A DNA stretch of 64,000 bases from Nonomuraea typhae (GTDB taxonomy: Bacteria > Actinomycetota > Actinomycetes > Streptosporangiales > Streptosporangiaceae): assembly GCF_009760925.1 (NCBI RefSeq), contig NZ_VRLV01000020.1:1-64000 (forward strand), read 5' to 3'. Below, in pieces: positions 16,823 through 26,289 of this stretch. Each line of letters begins with the position of its first letter. Position 1 is the stretch's first letter. The position numbers and the translations under genes are program-made. A model generated the notes under the pieces. That model saw only the letters and a list, made by a program, of their open reading frames with translations, did no database searches and was not told where the DNA came from.

Positions 16823-17266
16823 ATGAGGGGTTCACAGGATGCGCTGCGGCTGGTGCTGCGGATCGACGGCTGGAGCACCGCGGTGTTCGGGGTGGTGCTG
16901 CTGGCGCTGGCCAGGCCGCTGAGCCCGCTGCTGGGGCTGCCGGTGTCGTGGGCGGTGCCGTTCGGGGTGGCCATGCTGGGCGGCGCGGCCGCGCTGGGGC
17001 TGCTGGCGGCCTTTCCGCGGATCCCGGCGCGGTTCGCGGCGATGGCGGTGGCCGGCAACGCGATCTCGGCGGTGTCGATGGTGGCGCTGGCGTTCTCGCC
17101 GGTGCTGCCGCTGACCGGGCTGGGGGTGGCGTTCGTGCTCTTGGGAGCGGTGACCGTCGGGGTGTATGCGGGGCTGGAGTACGCCGGCCTGCGCCGCGTG
17201 ACGGCCCCCGGCGGCCGCGGGGCCGTACCCGGCTCGGTTCAGGAGCCGGACACCGCGGCCAGATAG
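16823..17266 (+). CDS. four-helix membrane protein, unknown
   Basis: This 147-residue protein has four hydrophobic segments (starting near WSTAVFGVVLLALA, VPFGVAMLGGAAALGLLAA, AMAVAGNAISAVSMVALAF and GLGVAFVLLGAVTVGVYAGLE) with short loops. It lies head to head with the MmyB-type regulator and is its likely target. I recognise no transporter motif. ATG 16823 is taken because it directly precedes the structured part. The 3' end overlaps the MerR gene by 28 bp. Confidence 0.7.
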   Translation: MRGSQDALRLVLRIDGWSTAVFGVVLLALARPLSPLLGLPVSWAVPFGVAMLGGAAALGLLAAFPRIPARFAAMAVAGNAISAVSMVALAFSPVLPLTGLGVAFVLLGAVTVGVYAGLEYAGLRRVTAPGGRGAVPGSVQEPDTAAR

Positions 17267-17604
17267 CCGAGCAGGGCGTCACGGTTGCGGGTCAGGCAGT
17301 CGATGCGGGCGGTGATGCGATCGGCCTCGGCCCGCAGCAGCACCGCCAGCTCCGGGGTCAGGCAGCGCGGGTCCATGACGATGGCGTCGGGCTGCTGCAG
17401 GAACGGCAGGATACGGCCGATGATCTCGGTGGTCAGGCCGGAGTCGAGCAGCCCGCGGATCTGCTGCACCCGCACCACGGCCTGCTCGGGGTAGCGGCGG
17501 TAGCCGTTGGCGGCCCGCTCGGGCCGCAGCAGCCCCTGTTCCTCGTAGTAGCGCAGCATCCGGGCGGGCACGCCGGTGCGCCGCGACAGCTCGCCGATCC
17601 GCAT
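17239..17604 (-). CDS. MerR family regulator
   Basis: This 121-residue protein starts MRIGELSRRTGVPARMLRYYEEQGLLRPERAANGYRRY, the MerR winged helix, and ends with a dimerisation coil. It has no long effector domain and no cysteine metal site, which fits the small SoxR/ZntR-like regulators of MFS efflux pumps. A perfect 8-bp-arm operator lies 26 bp upstream, shared with the divergent MFS gene. Confidence 0.92.
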   Translation of the reverse strand: MRIGELSRRTGVPARMLRYYEEQGLLRPERAANGYRRYPEQAVVRVQQIRGLLDSGLTTEIIGRILPFLQQPDAIVMDPRCLTPELAVLLRAEADRITARIDCLTRNRDALLGYLAAVSGS

Positions 17605-17629
17605 CGCCGCCCCTTCCCGCCGCGATTTG

Positions 17630-17649
17630 CCTTCACACTGATGTGAAGG
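17630..17649. promoter_or_regulatory. MerR operator
   Basis: CCTTCACACTGATGTGAAGG has perfect 8-bp arms and a 4-bp centre. On the plus strand TTGCCT (17627-17632) and CACGAT (17653-17658) could be -35 and -10 boxes about 20 bp apart, the long spacer MerR proteins correct by untwisting. Transcription would then start at or near the MFS ATG (17665). Confidence 0.75.
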
Positions 17650-17664
17650 TTTCACGATAGCGGC

Positions 17665-18804
17665 ATGTCGACCGACCGGCTGCCGGCGGGGGCGCTGAGC
17701 GCCCTGTCGTGCGCGGCCTTCATCGCGGTGGTGACCGAACTGCTGCCCGCCGGGCTGCTGACGCCCTTGGGCGCCGACCTGGGGGTCGCGCCCGGGCGGG
17801 CCGGGTTCCTGGTGTCGGGGTACGCGCTGGCCTCGTTCGCGGCGGCCCTCCCGGTGACCGCGGCGCTGCGCGCGGCGCCGCGGCGGCCGGTTGTGCTGGT
17901 GGTGCTGGCCTGTTTCGCGGTGCTGAACGCGGCGACCGCGCTGTCGTCGTCGTATGCGCTGACGTTCGCGGTGCGGGTGCTGGCGGGGGTGGCCGGCGGG
18001 ACGCTGTGGGCGATGCTCATCGGCTACGCCGCCCAGCTGGTCCCGGCGGCGCGGCGCGGGCGGGCCATCGCCATCGTCTCGGCGGGCATCACCCTGGCGT
18101 TGTGCGCGGGCGTGCCGGCCGGCAGCGCGCTGGCGCAGGTGAGCGGGTGGCGGACGGCCTTCGCCGTACTGGCGGCGCTGTCCGGGCTGCTGGCGCTGTG
18201 GGTGTGGCGGGCGGTGGCGCCGGTGGCCGGGCAGGCCGCCGCGCGGCGGCTGCCGCTGATGTCGGTGCTGCGGCTGCCGGGGGTGGCGACGTCGCTGGCG
18301 CTGACGCTCGGGGTACTGCTGGCCCACCAGGGCGTCAACACCTATCTGGCGCCGCTGGCCCGCCGGGCGGGGATGGGCGCGGCGGGCGGGCTGCTGCTGC
18401 TGTTCGGGGTGGCCACGGTGGCGGGGGTGTGGCTGACGGGGGCGCTCATCGACGGCCGGGTGCGCGCGGGGCTGCGCCTGGCGCTGGGGGTGGTGGCGGG
18501 CGCGATGACCGTCCTGGGGGCGGCCGGGCAGGGCGCGCCGGCGCTGGTGGTGGCGGTGGCGCTGTGGGGGCTGGCCTTCGGCGGGCTGCCGACGTTGCTG
18601 CAGGCGGCCCTGATCGAGCGGACGGGCACGCCGCATGCCGACGTGGCCACCGCGCTGCAGACGACGGTGTACAACGCGGGGATCGCCGGCGGCTCGTTCG
18701 CGGGCGGGCTGCTGCTGGACGGGGTGGGCGCCTGGGTGCTGCCGTGGGCGGCGCTGGGGGTGCTGGGGCCGGCCCTGGCCGCGGTGCTGCGCGTGCGCGC
18801 CTGA
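17665..18804 (+). CDS. MFS transporter, DHA1-like
   Basis: A 379-residue protein with about 12 membrane segments. It opens with LSALSCAAFIAVVTELLPAGLLTPLGADLGVAPGRAGFLVSGYALASF, the usual TM1-2 of the AraJ/Bcr-like DHA1 efflux group, and has RVLAGVAGGTLWAMLIGYAAQLVPAARRGRAIAI in TM4-5. It is divergent from and probably induced through the MerR regulator. The substrate is unknown. Confidence 0.9.
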   Translation: MSTDRLPAGALSALSCAAFIAVVTELLPAGLLTPLGADLGVAPGRAGFLVSGYALASFAAALPVTAALRAAPRRPVVLVVLACFAVLNAATALSSSYALTFAVRVLAGVAGGTLWAMLIGYAAQLVPAARRGRAIAIVSAGITLALCAGVPAGSALAQVSGWRTAFAVLAALSGLLALWVWRAVAPVAGQAAARRLPLMSVLRLPGVATSLALTLGVLLAHQGVNTYLAPLARRAGMGAAGGLLLLFGVATVAGVWLTGALIDGRVRAGLRLALGVVAGAMTVLGAAGQGAPALVVAVALWGLAFGGLPTLLQAALIERTGTPHADVATALQTTVYNAGIAGGSFAGGLLLDGVGAWVLPWAALGVLGPALAAVLRVRA

Positions 18805-19067
18805 CCCCGCGCGCGGGCCCGCCATCGGGGCGCGCCGCCGTACGGCCCCGGGCGCGCGCCCGCACGCGGCTGCATCCCTGTTACGGCGAAGCCGCCCCCA
18901 CGCCACCCGCCGCCGCGGGCGGGCGCAGGTCGGGGGGATCGCTTCTCACGTCGCACGGGCCGGGCGCCGCAACGGCGCCCCTCACCCACCGGCAAGGCCA
19001 CCGGCCGGCATGCGGCCGCATCGCCAATCCCGCGACCTAGAACCCCGCCCGGAACCGGCCCGGGCAA

Positions 19068-19418
19068 GTGGATCTGCGCGACCCCGCCCACCGGGTCACC
19101 ACCGAAGATCTCGCGCTGCCCTACGACCTGGAATACGTCCACGCCCTGCGCCCCCTCGGCCGCGACAGCGTGCTGCTGCGCGCCGAACGGAGCCGGACCT
19201 GGCCCGACCACGGCTACCCGCCCGGACCGTGCGACCGGGAGGAGTTCTCCATCGTCAACCTCAAGAACGGCGCCATCAGATGGGCCGACTACCGGCCGGC
19301 CGAGGTCGGGGCGCGGCAGGGAAACCCATCAAAACCCAGACCCACGCCCGCGACGTCGTCCCCGAGCCGATCGCAGAAAGCCCCGGTACCGGCCCCCGGC
19401 CGCGAACGCTGCCTCTGA
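19068..19418 (+). CDS. hypothetical protein, possibly a gene remnant
   Basis: From GTG 19068 the frame reads VDLRDPAHRVTTEDLALPYDLEYVHALRPLG and continues with GC-ending codons typical of coding DNA to about residue 80 (VNLKNGAIRWADYRPAEV). The last 35 residues are low-complexity. This looks like the start of a longer protein that lost its C-terminal part. I recognise no domain. Confidence 0.4.
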   Translation: MDLRDPAHRVTTEDLALPYDLEYVHALRPLGRDSVLLRAERSRTWPDHGYPPGPCDREEFSIVNLKNGAIRWADYRPAEVGARQGNPSKPRPTPATSSPSRSQKAPVPAPGRERCL

Positions 19419-19482
19419 TCCCGCCCCACCTCACGCCGCCCCGGCGGGCAGCTCGGCCAGGCGGCGACACAATCGAGCGGGT

Positions 19483-20466
19483 TCAGGCCCCACGCCGCAA
19501 CGGCGGACGACGGCCCCACGTGGCCCAGCGCCACAGCCACTCCAGCGGCCCCTGCCGAAACCGGCGCAGCCACAACGAGCACACCACCCACTGCACCGCC
19601 ACCACCCCGCCCGCGATCACCGGCACCGCCACCGGCCCCCAGCCCTCCGGCGGCCCGCCCACCACCCGCGCCACCACCAGCACCACCACCGTGGCCGACA
19701 GATAGTTGCTCAGCGCCATCCGCCCCAACGGCACGAACACCCGCTCCAGCGCCTGCCGCAGCGGCCCGGCCAGCAACACCAGCAGCAGGCACACATACAC
19801 CCCCGCCATCAGCAGCCCCGCCACCGCGAACCACACCGGGAACGCCGCCGCGTCCACCGGCGTGCCCACCTGCATCCACAACGCGGGCACCGCCCCCGCC
19901 GCCAGCACCACCCCCAGCACCGCCGGAACCCGCACCGCCCCCTCCAACCGGCCCACCACCCCGTAACGGGTCAGCGCGGAACCCAGCAGCAGCAACCCCG
20001 GAACCAGCGACACCCCGCCACCGCCCACCGCGATCGGAACCGCCACCAGCACCACCGCCAGCCCCGCCACCGCCCAGCGCGCCAGCCACGTCGAGGGCAG
20101 CAACACCACCAGCCCCACCACCGCATAGATCGTCAGAATGTCGCCCCGCCACAGCAGGAACATGTGCGCCAGCCCCACCGCCAGCAGCACCAGCAGCCGC
20201 CGCGCCAGCACCGCCCGCGACCGCGCCGACTCCACCAGCAGCGAGAACCCCACCCCGAACAACAGCGAAAAGATCGGAAAGAAGCGCTGATCGACGAACA
20301 TCCCCAGCCACGCCGGCCCCCCATCACCTTCAACGGCGGCCGTGCCACCCGCGTGAGCGATCGGCCTCACATTCGCCAGCAGAATCCCGCACAGCGCGAA
20401 CCCCCGCAGCACATCCAGCGCCGCAACCCGCGCCCGTCCCGGCACCGGCACTCTCTCGTTTCCCAT
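19483..20466 (-). CDS. DUF418 membrane protein
   Basis: The family opening [21 protein letters not shown] follows the start, with [20 protein letters not shown] and the C-terminal block [18 protein letters not shown]. About 9-10 membrane segments are present in 327 residues. DUF418 proteins (YeiB-like) are inner-membrane proteins of unknown function. ATG 20466 is the nearest start before the family opening. Confidence 0.9.
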   Translation of the reverse strand: MGNERVPVPGRARVAALDVLRGFALCGILLANVRPIAHAGGTAAVEGDGGPAWLGMFVDQRFFPIFSLLFGVGFSLLVESARSRAVLARRLLVLLAVGLAHMFLLWRGDILTIYAVVGLVVLLPSTWLARWAVAGLAVVLVAVPIAVGGGGVSLVPGLLLLGSALTRYGVVGRLEGAVRVPAVLGVVLAAGAVPALWMQVGTPVDAAAFPVWFAVAGLLMAGVYVCLLLVLLAGPLRQALERVFVPLGRMALSNYLSATVVVLVVARVVGGPPEGWGPVAVPVIAGGVVAVQWVVCSLWLRRFRQGPLEWLWRWATWGRRPPLRRGA

Positions 20467-20557
20467 GGGCCCACATCCTGCGCGCCCCGCACCCCCGCCC
20501 ACATCGGCGGAAAGCAGGGAAACAGCACCGTACTTTCGGCCGGTACCCAGCGCGCCT

Positions 20558-20582
20558 GGACTCTCCCACCAGGGGATAGTCC
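20558..20582. promoter_or_regulatory. MerR-type autoregulatory dyad
   Basis: GGACTcTCCC (20558-20567) and GGGGAtAGTCC (20572-20582) form an inverted repeat with one mismatch. If TGGACT (20557-20562) is the -35 box, a 19-bp spacer puts the -10 at CATGCT (20582-20587) and the transcript start at about 20594, next to GTG 20595. That would make GTG 20595 the real leaderless start of the MerR gene. Confidence 0.55.
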
Positions 20583-21392
20583 ATGCTGAACCCCGTGGAC
20601 GCAGACCTGCTGCCGATCGGGCAGTTCGCACGCCTGAGCCGCCTGAGCGTCAAACAGCTCCGGCACTACGCCGACCTCGGCCTGCTCACCCCCGCCCACG
20701 TCGACCCCGACACCGGCTACCGCTACTACCGCCGCGCCCAGGCCCGCGACGCCCTGACCATCGGCCTGCTGCGCACCCTCGACCTGCCCCTGGCCGCCAT
20801 CGCCGACGTCCTGGCCGGCAGCACCGACGCCCTCGACCAGGCCCGCCGCCACCTCGAAACCGAACTCGACCGCCGCCGCCGCACCCTGGCCTCCCTCACC
20901 CGCCTCGTCCACGACGGCCTGCCCCACACCCCCGTCCACCTGCGCACCGAACCCACCCGCCACGTCGCCCTCACCCGCGAGCACACCGAAGGCCCCGCCG
21001 ACATCCCCCGCGCCACCACCACGGCCGTCAACCGCCTGCTCACCACCCTCACCACCCCCGGCCCACCCGAACTCATCGCCCTGTTCCCCATCGACCTCGA
21101 CGACGCCTTCACCATCACCGCCACCCTCACCCTGCCCCCGGGCGCCCGCCCCGACCCCGCCACCGGCATCCTCGACACCCACCTGCCCGGCGGCACCTTC
21201 GCCGCCACCACCCACATCGGCCCCTACGACCAGATCCCCCTGACCACCCACGCCCTGCTCGCCTGGTGCGCCGAACGCGGCCACCCCCTGACCGGCCCCA
21301 TCCGCGAGGTCTACCTCACCGACCCCGCCACCACCCCGCCCGACCAGCTCACCACCCACCTCATGCTCCCCATCGAACAGGAACACCCATGA
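20583..21392 (+). CDS. MerR regulator with GyrI-like effector domain
   Basis: Residues about 10-80 form the MerR domain ([44 protein letters not shown]). A coiled linker follows, then a GyrI/AraC-effector-like domain ([46 protein letters not shown]), which in BmrR-type regulators binds bulky cationic drugs. ATG 20583 overlaps the promoter dyad; GTG 20595 ([10 protein letters not shown]) is an equally good start. The stop overlaps the next ATG (ATGA), so a second GyrI-fold protein is co-translated. Confidence 0.9.
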   Translation: MLNPVDADLLPIGQFARLSRLSVKQLRHYADLGLLTPAHVDPDTGYRYYRRAQARDALTIGLLRTLDLPLAAIADVLAGSTDALDQARRHLETELDRRRRTLASLTRLVHDGLPHTPVHLRTEPTRHVALTREHTEGPADIPRATTTAVNRLLTTLTTPGPPELIALFPIDLDDAFTITATLTLPPGARPDPATGILDTHLPGGTFAATTHIGPYDQIPLTTHALLAWCAERGHPLTGPIREVYLTDPATTPPDQLTTHLMLPIEQEHP

Positions 21393-21832
21393 CCCCCGCC
21401 CGCACCACCCACGGCCCCGTCACCTGCCTCAGCGTCACCGGCCACGGCCCCCTCCAAGGCCAATGGCGGACAGAAGACGACCGCCCGCCCCTGACCGTCC
21501 CCCGCGACCAATGGCGCCGGCACCTGCTGCTCACCCTGCCCGCCGCACCCCAGCCCGGCGCCCTCGAACACGCCCGCGAAACCACCCGCCCCACGGCCGC
21601 CGCCGTCGACCGCGTACGGCTGGCCACCATCACCGAAGGCGACTGCCTCGAAATGCTCCACGAAGGCCCCTACAGCGACGAACCCCGCACCCTGGCCCTC
21701 ATGGACGCCTACATGAGCGAACACCGCCTGCTCACCAACGGCCCGCACCACGAGATCTACCTCACCCCGCACGACGACCCCAGCCCGCGCACCCTCCTGC
21801 GCCAGCCCGTCCGCCCCGCCCCGCACCCCTAG
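21389..21832 (+). CDS. GyrI-like small-molecule-binding protein
   Basis: This 147-residue protein lacks a DNA-binding domain but has GyrI-like features: ATITEGDCLEMLHEGPYSDEPRTLALMDAYMSEHRL, then HHEIYLTPHDDPSPRTLLRQPVR. The GPY-E/D pattern and the terminal EIYL strand match the YjgN/GyrI-like fold. Stand-alone copies bind, and in some cases hydrolyse, toxic planar molecules. ATGA overlap with the MerR-GyrI gene suggests one response unit. Confidence 0.8.
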   Translation: MTPARTTHGPVTCLSVTGHGPLQGQWRTEDDRPPLTVPRDQWRRHLLLTLPAAPQPGALEHARETTRPTAAAVDRVRLATITEGDCLEMLHEGPYSDEPRTLALMDAYMSEHRLLTNGPHHEIYLTPHDDPSPRTLLRQPVRPAPHP

Positions 21833-21872
21833 AAGGCCCGGCCACCCGAAAGGAAACCCGGGCCCCCGCCCC

Positions 21873-22916
21873 TCACGCCGCCCGAGCCCCACCCAGCGCC
21901 GCCGCCGTCACCGCCCGCGCCACCCCCGGACGGCACACCACCTCCGCCCCGCCCGACACCTGATCCACACACCCCGCCACCGGCAACGCCGCCACCTGCG
22001 GATCCGACACCGCCCCCAGCAGCGCCCCCGCGAACCGATCCCCGCCGATCACCAGGAACGGCCGATCGTGAAACCCGCGCACCCGCTCATCCAGCACCTC
22101 GGCCAGCCCCAGCCGATTCTGCACCGCCGCCACCCGGCTGTAGGCAGCCGACAACCCCGCCTCCCGCTCCCGCCACGACCGCGCCCCCACCGCCATCTCC
22201 AGCGAACGCACCAGCTCCGCCGACCCCGGCAGCCGCGCCAGCGCACTGCCCAGCCACTTGGCATACGGCGGATACCGCCTGCGCAGCAGCAACGCCAGCC
22301 GCATCACCTCACGCGCCAGCCCCGCCCCCACCACCGCCGACCCCAGCTCATCGCCCACCTCACCGCACCGGCCGACGAACGCCTCCTCCTGCGCGACCCG
22401 CAGCCACTGACACGCCAGCACATACCGCCACACATCCCGCGGATACCAGCGCAACACCTCCCGCACCCCCGCCAGCTCCCCCAGCCCATCGTGAAACACC
22501 TGCCCGCCCGTCACCTCCGCCAGCCGCTGCCACGGCACCGACAGCCAATCCAGCAGCCCCACCCCGCCCCGCGGATCGAACCCCAGCACCTCCTCCAGCC
22601 ACGCCCCCAGCTCACACACCACCACCCCCGGCCGTGCCGTACCCCGATAAGCGAACACCGTCGGATACCCGCCGAAACTCCCCGGCAACCCCGCCTCCAC
22701 CGCGGCCCGCACCCCCGCCACATCCGCGGCCGCCGTGAACACCAGCACCCGCGGCCCGAAATCATGATCGGCCGACCGCTCGGTGTCGAAGGCCAGCACC
22801 TCCGAACCCGGGCCGACCAACGCCGCACTGTGCGGCACCGGCCCCACCAACGCCGCCACGACCTCGGCGTAAAACGCACGGGACAACTCAAGACCAGGCA
22901 CAAAATCGGACATCAT
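21873..22916 (-). CDS. DUF4037 protein
   Basis: The opening MSDFVPGLELSRAFYAEVVAALV and the internal block HDFGPRVLVF are the DUF4037 hallmarks. LDWLSVPWQRLAEVTGGQVFHDGLGEL, WYPRDVWRYVLACQWLRVAQEEAF and FHDRPFLVIGGDRFAGALL follow in family order. The domain is distantly nucleotidyltransferase-like (GxGSE and HDFGP); the role is unknown. ATG 22916 or 22913 can start it. Confidence 0.88.
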   Translation of the reverse strand: MMSDFVPGLELSRAFYAEVVAALVGPVPHSAALVGPGSEVLAFDTERSADHDFGPRVLVFTAAADVAGVRAAVEAGLPGSFGGYPTVFAYRGTARPGVVVCELGAWLEEVLGFDPRGGVGLLDWLSVPWQRLAEVTGGQVFHDGLGELAGVREVLRWYPRDVWRYVLACQWLRVAQEEAFVGRCGEVGDELGSAVVGAGLAREVMRLALLLRRRYPPYAKWLGSALARLPGSAELVRSLEMAVGARSWREREAGLSAAYSRVAAVQNRLGLAEVLDERVRGFHDRPFLVIGGDRFAGALLGAVSDPQVAALPVAGCVDQVSGGAEVVCRPGVARAVTAAALGGARAA

Positions 22917-22947
22917 TCGTCAACTCTGCCTGACCCGCCCCCAAAGC

Positions 22948-23577
22948 TCACCCCAATATTTCCGGCACATGCACCGCCGCCCCGGCCTCCACCACGGCCC
23001 GCCCCGCCGTCAGCGCCGCCACCCACGCCTCGAACTCCGCCACCTGCCCGGCCCCCACCGCCACCGAGAACTCCACCGACGCCCCATAGGCCACCTCGCG
23101 CACCGCGAAACGCGAGGCCCGCAGGCCGTTCTCCACCCGCCCCGCCTGATCGTGGGCCACCCCCACCCGAACCAGCCGCGCCGGCACCATCCGCACCGGC
23201 TCGGCCCGATCCAGCGTCTCGGTCACCGCCGAGCCGTAGGCGCGCACCAGCCCGCCGGCGCCGAGCAGCACCCCGCCGAAATACCGCGTCACCACCGCGA
23301 CCACGTCGCTGTAACCGCGCCCGGCCAGCGCCTGCAGCATCGGCGTCCCGGCCGTGCCGCCGGGCTCGCCGTCGTCGTCGCCCTTCTGCACCCGCTGCCC
23401 GATCACATAGGCGCTGCAGTTGTGGCTGGCCGAGGGGTGCAGGGCGCGCCGCGCGGCGATGAACTCCTGCGCCTGCGCCACCTCTGCCGCCGGCGCGATG
23501 GCGCAGATGAAGCGCGAGCGCCGCACCTCGTTCTCGTGCTGGATGAGGGTGTTGAGGGTGAGGTACGGCTGAGCCAT
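22948..23577 (-). CDS. YigZ/IMPACT family protein
   Basis: Two-domain YigZ protein (209 residues). The IMPACT domain has SRFICAIAP, HNCSAYVIG, DDDGEPGGTAGTPML and VVAVVTRYFGGVLLGAGGLVRAYG; a C-terminal DUF1949 domain follows (VEFSVAVGAGQVAEFEAWV). The family is widespread; IMPACT in eukaryotes tunes Gcn2, but the bacterial role is uncertain. It follows the response-regulator gene on the same strand, with a 14-bp motif in the 30-bp gap. Confidence 0.92.
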   Translation of the reverse strand: MAQPYLTLNTLIQHENEVRRSRFICAIAPAAEVAQAQEFIAARRALHPSASHNCSAYVIGQRVQKGDDDGEPGGTAGTPMLQALAGRGYSDVVAVVTRYFGGVLLGAGGLVRAYGSAVTETLDRAEPVRMVPARLVRVGVAHDQAGRVENGLRASRFAVREVAYGASVEFSVAVGAGQVAEFEAWVAALTAGRAVVEAGAAVHVPEILG

Positions 23578-23594
23578 TTTCCCAGGCTATCGGC

Positions 23595-23608
23595 TTTACA
23601 AAGTAGAT
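23595..23608 (+). repeat. dispersed 14-bp motif, copy 1
   Basis: TTTACAAAGTAGAT. It lies between the response-regulator and YigZ genes and overlaps the response-regulator stop codon by one base. Confidence 0.7.
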
Positions 23609-24237
23609 CAAATGCGAGGGATCAGCAGCCCCCGATGGAATGCCTCGGTCACCGCCGCGGCTCGGTCGTTCACCCCGAGCTTGGCGTAGATGCTCAGCAG
23701 GTGCGACTTGACGGTGGCCTCGGTGATGAACAGCCGCGCGGCCGCCTCCCGGTTGGTGTTGCCGGCCGCCACCAGCTCCAGCACCTCCATCTCGCGCCCG
23801 CTCAGCAGCTGCGGGGCCGGCGTCCTGACGCGGTTCATCAGCCGCGCCGCCACCGACGGCGACAGCACGCTCTCCCCGCGGGCCGCCGCCCGCGCGCCCC
23901 GCAGCAGCTCCTCACGCGGCGAGTCCTTCAGCAGATACCCGGTCGCGCCCGCCTCGATCGCCGGCAGCACGTGGCTGTCGGTGTCGTAGGTCGTCAGCAC
24001 CAGCACCCGCGCGCCGACACCCAGCCTGGCCAGCTCGGTGATCGCGCTCAGCCCGTCCATGCCCGGCATCCGCAGATCCATCAGGATCACATCCGGCGCC
24101 AGCCTCTGCGCCAGCCGTACCACCTCGGCGCCGTCGGCGGCCTCGCCCAGCACCTCGAAGCCGGGCGCGGAGGCGAACATGCTGCTCAGCCCGTCCCTGA
24201 CCACGGGATGGTCGTCGGCGATCAGCAGCCGGATCAT
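23608..24237 (-). CDS. NarL/LuxR response regulator
   Basis: The receiver domain has the acidic pair in LIADDHPVVRDGL, the phosphoacceptor Asp in DVILMDLRMPGMDGL, Thr in VLVLTTYD and Lys in YLLKDSPREEL. The C-terminal LuxR HTH reads LSGREMEVLELVAAGNTNREAAARLFITEATVKSHLLSIYAKLGVNDRAAAV. It overlaps the histidine-kinase gene by 4 bp (ATGA), so the two form one two-component system. The neighbouring ABC exporter is the likely target. Confidence 0.95.
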   Translation of the reverse strand: MIRLLIADDHPVVRDGLSSMFASAPGFEVLGEAADGAEVVRLAQRLAPDVILMDLRMPGMDGLSAITELARLGVGARVLVLTTYDTDSHVLPAIEAGATGYLLKDSPREELLRGARAAARGESVLSPSVAARLMNRVRTPAPQLLSGREMEVLELVAAGNTNREAAARLFITEATVKSHLLSIYAKLGVNDRAAAVTEAFHRGLLIPRI

Positions 24238-25472
24238 GCCCGGCCCCCGGCCGGCGCGGCGGGGATGCAGGCCGAGATCCCGGTGCCGGCGCCCGGCTCG
24301 GACTCGATCCGCAGCGTCCCCGACAGCCCCTCCACCCGCTGGCGCATGATCGCCAGCCCGAACCCGCCGCCGGGCGCCGCCACGTCGAAGCCGGCGCCGT
24401 CGTCACGCACGTCCAGGGCGACCTCCCGCTCCAGGTACGACAGCGTCACCCCGGCCCGGGAGGCATCGGCGTGCCTGGCCACGTTGGCCAGCGCCTCCTG
24501 GGCGGTGCGCAGCAGCGCGACCTCCGCCTCCGGCGCCATCGGCCGCACCGTCCCGGTCGTGGTGACCTGCACCGCCAGCCCGTGCAGCTTCGCCCACCGC
24601 TCGGCCACCCCGGCCAGCGCCTGGCTCAGCCCGGCCCCCTCCAGCGGCTCGGGCCGCAGCGCGTCCACCGAACGCCGCGCCTCCGACAGGCTCTCCCTGG
24701 CCAGCCTCGTGACCGCGTCGAAGGGCCGCCGCCACGGCCCCGGCACCTCGTGCATCTGCTCGGCCGCCTGCAACTGCGCGATGATCCCGGTGAAGCCCTG
24801 CGCCAGCGTGTCGTGGATCTCGCGCGCCATCCGCTGGCGCTCATCCAGCACCCCCGCCTCCCTGGCCTGGGCCAGCAGCTGGGCGTGCAGGCCCGCGTTC
24901 TCGGCCAGCGTCGCCTCCAGCAGCGCGTTGGCCGAGCTCAGCTCCGAAAGCGCCCGCAGCCGCCGCTCCTTCTCCTGCTCGGCCAGATGCAGGAACCACG
25001 CCGTCGCGCCCAGCATGACCACGTTGACCGCCACGATCACCGCCGCGATCACCAGCCCGGAGGCCGTCGTGACGCCCACGCCGGAGGCCTGCGCCGTGCC
25101 CGCCACCACCGCCACCGCGCCCACCCCCGCCAGCTGCCAGGGCCAGCGCAGCAGGGTGAAGGCGTAGATGTAGGGGGCGGGGGTGAACAGCCCGAACGCC
25201 GGCTCGCGCACCACCAGGACCGCGGTGACGGCCAGCAGCCCGGCGAAGAACACCCCCATGATCAGCGGCCGGTCGTGCCAGGCGGGCCGCAGCGTGAACA
25301 TCAGCAGCATCCACGCCGCCGCCAGCGCGCACAACCCCAGATCGACCAGCAGCACCGCACCCGGCGCGCTCCTGCCGAACACCAGGTAGCCGGCCAGCCC
25401 GGCCAGCAGCGTGTACGGCACGGCCGTCACCAGCAGGAACGGCAGCGGCTCTCCCGACCCCGTCGCGCTCAC
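24234..25472 (-). CDS. NarL-type sensor histidine kinase
   Basis: About five N-terminal membrane segments (residues about 10-170) precede a coiled coil and the HisKA_3 dimerisation box ERQRMAREIHDTLAQGFTGI, with the phospho-His. The ATPase domain has the N-box EALANVARHADASRAGVTL and G-boxes DDGAGFDVAAPGGGFGLAIM. Length is 412 residues from GTG 25472, which has GAAGGGGG upstream. It lies 27 bp after the ABC permease gene in the same direction, as in LiaRS/DesKR-like modules that sense membrane stress and control an exporter. Confidence 0.93.
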   Translation of the reverse strand: MSATGSGEPLPFLLVTAVPYTLLAGLAGYLVFGRSAPGAVLLVDLGLCALAAAWMLLMFTLRPAWHDRPLIMGVFFAGLLAVTAVLVVREPAFGLFTPAPYIYAFTLLRWPWQLAGVGAVAVVAGTAQASGVGVTTASGLVIAAVIVAVNVVMLGATAWFLHLAEQEKERRLRALSELSSANALLEATLAENAGLHAQLLAQAREAGVLDERQRMAREIHDTLAQGFTGIIAQLQAAEQMHEVPGPWRRPFDAVTRLARESLSEARRSVDALRPEPLEGAGLSQALAGVAERWAKLHGLAVQVTTTGTVRPMAPEAEVALLRTAQEALANVARHADASRAGVTLSYLEREVALDVRDDGAGFDVAAPGGGFGLAIMRQRVEGLSGTLRIESEPGAGTGISACIPAAPAGGRA

Positions 25473-25498
25473 GATGCCCCCTTCCGCCGGCTGCGAGT

Positions 25499-26251
25499 CT
25501 ATTGCCAGCGAAACCAGCGCACCGCGGCCAGCGCGCACCCGCCGGCGTAGGCGGCCAGGATCGCCAGCGGCGCCGCGGCCGGGAACGCGCCCAGGTAGGC
25601 GTCCTGGAAGGCCCGCATGCCCGCGCCGAGCGGGGTGTAGCGGCTGATGTCCTGCAGCAGCGGCGGCATGTTCGCGATCGGCACCCACAGCCCGGCGAAG
25701 AACATCAGCGGGAAGAACAGCATCGTGCCGATCGCCGAGGCCGGGCCGCGCCCGGGCGCCAGCGCGGTGACCAGCAGCCCGATCGACAGCAGCGCGGCGG
25801 CCGCCAGCAGCCAGGCCAGCGCGAACGCGGCCGGATTGCGAGGCAGCTCGACGCCGAAACCGACCCTGGCCACCACCAGGAACAGCACCATCGCCACCGC
25901 CGCGACGGCGAGGTTGGCCACCAGCTGGGCGGCCAGTACCCGGGCCGGTCCGACCGGCGTGCTCTGCATGCGCCGCAGCACGCCGTTCTCCCGGTAACCG
26001 GCCAGCGTCGCCGGCAGCGCCGTCAGGGCCACGATCGCCAGCGCGAACAACACCATGACCGGCACGTACACGTCGAAGGCCGTCAGGCCGCCCGCCCCCG
26101 GCAGGGGCTCCTTCAGCGCCGGCACGGCCCCCAGGATGACGAGCACCAGCAGCGGGCAGCCCACCCCCCAGATGGGCGCGACCTTGTCCCGGATCGACAG
26201 CGTGGTCTCGGTCCTGATCAGCCGCCAGGTCGCGGAATCCACAACAGACAT
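25499..26251 (-). CDS. ABC-2 type exporter permease
   Basis: 250 residues with six membrane segments. ABC-2 features include an N-terminal amphipathic stretch (WRLIRTETTLSIRDK), YRENGVLRRMQSTPVGPARVLAAQL in the coupling region and FFPLMFFAGLWVPIANMPPLLQDISRYTPLGAGM near the end. It follows the ATPase gene by 38 bp and probably forms a homodimer with it. Confidence 0.93.
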   Translation of the reverse strand: MSVVDSATWRLIRTETTLSIRDKVAPIWGVGCPLLVLVILGAVPALKEPLPGAGGLTAFDVYVPVMVLFALAIVALTALPATLAGYRENGVLRRMQSTPVGPARVLAAQLVANLAVAAVAMVLFLVVARVGFGVELPRNPAAFALAWLLAAAALLSIGLLVTALAPGRGPASAIGTMLFFPLMFFAGLWVPIANMPPLLQDISRYTPLGAGMRAFQDAYLGAFPAAAPLAILAAYAGGCALAAVRWFRWQ

Positions 26252-26289
26252 GACAAGCGTCTCCTTATCTCCTGCATCTACTGCGACAG

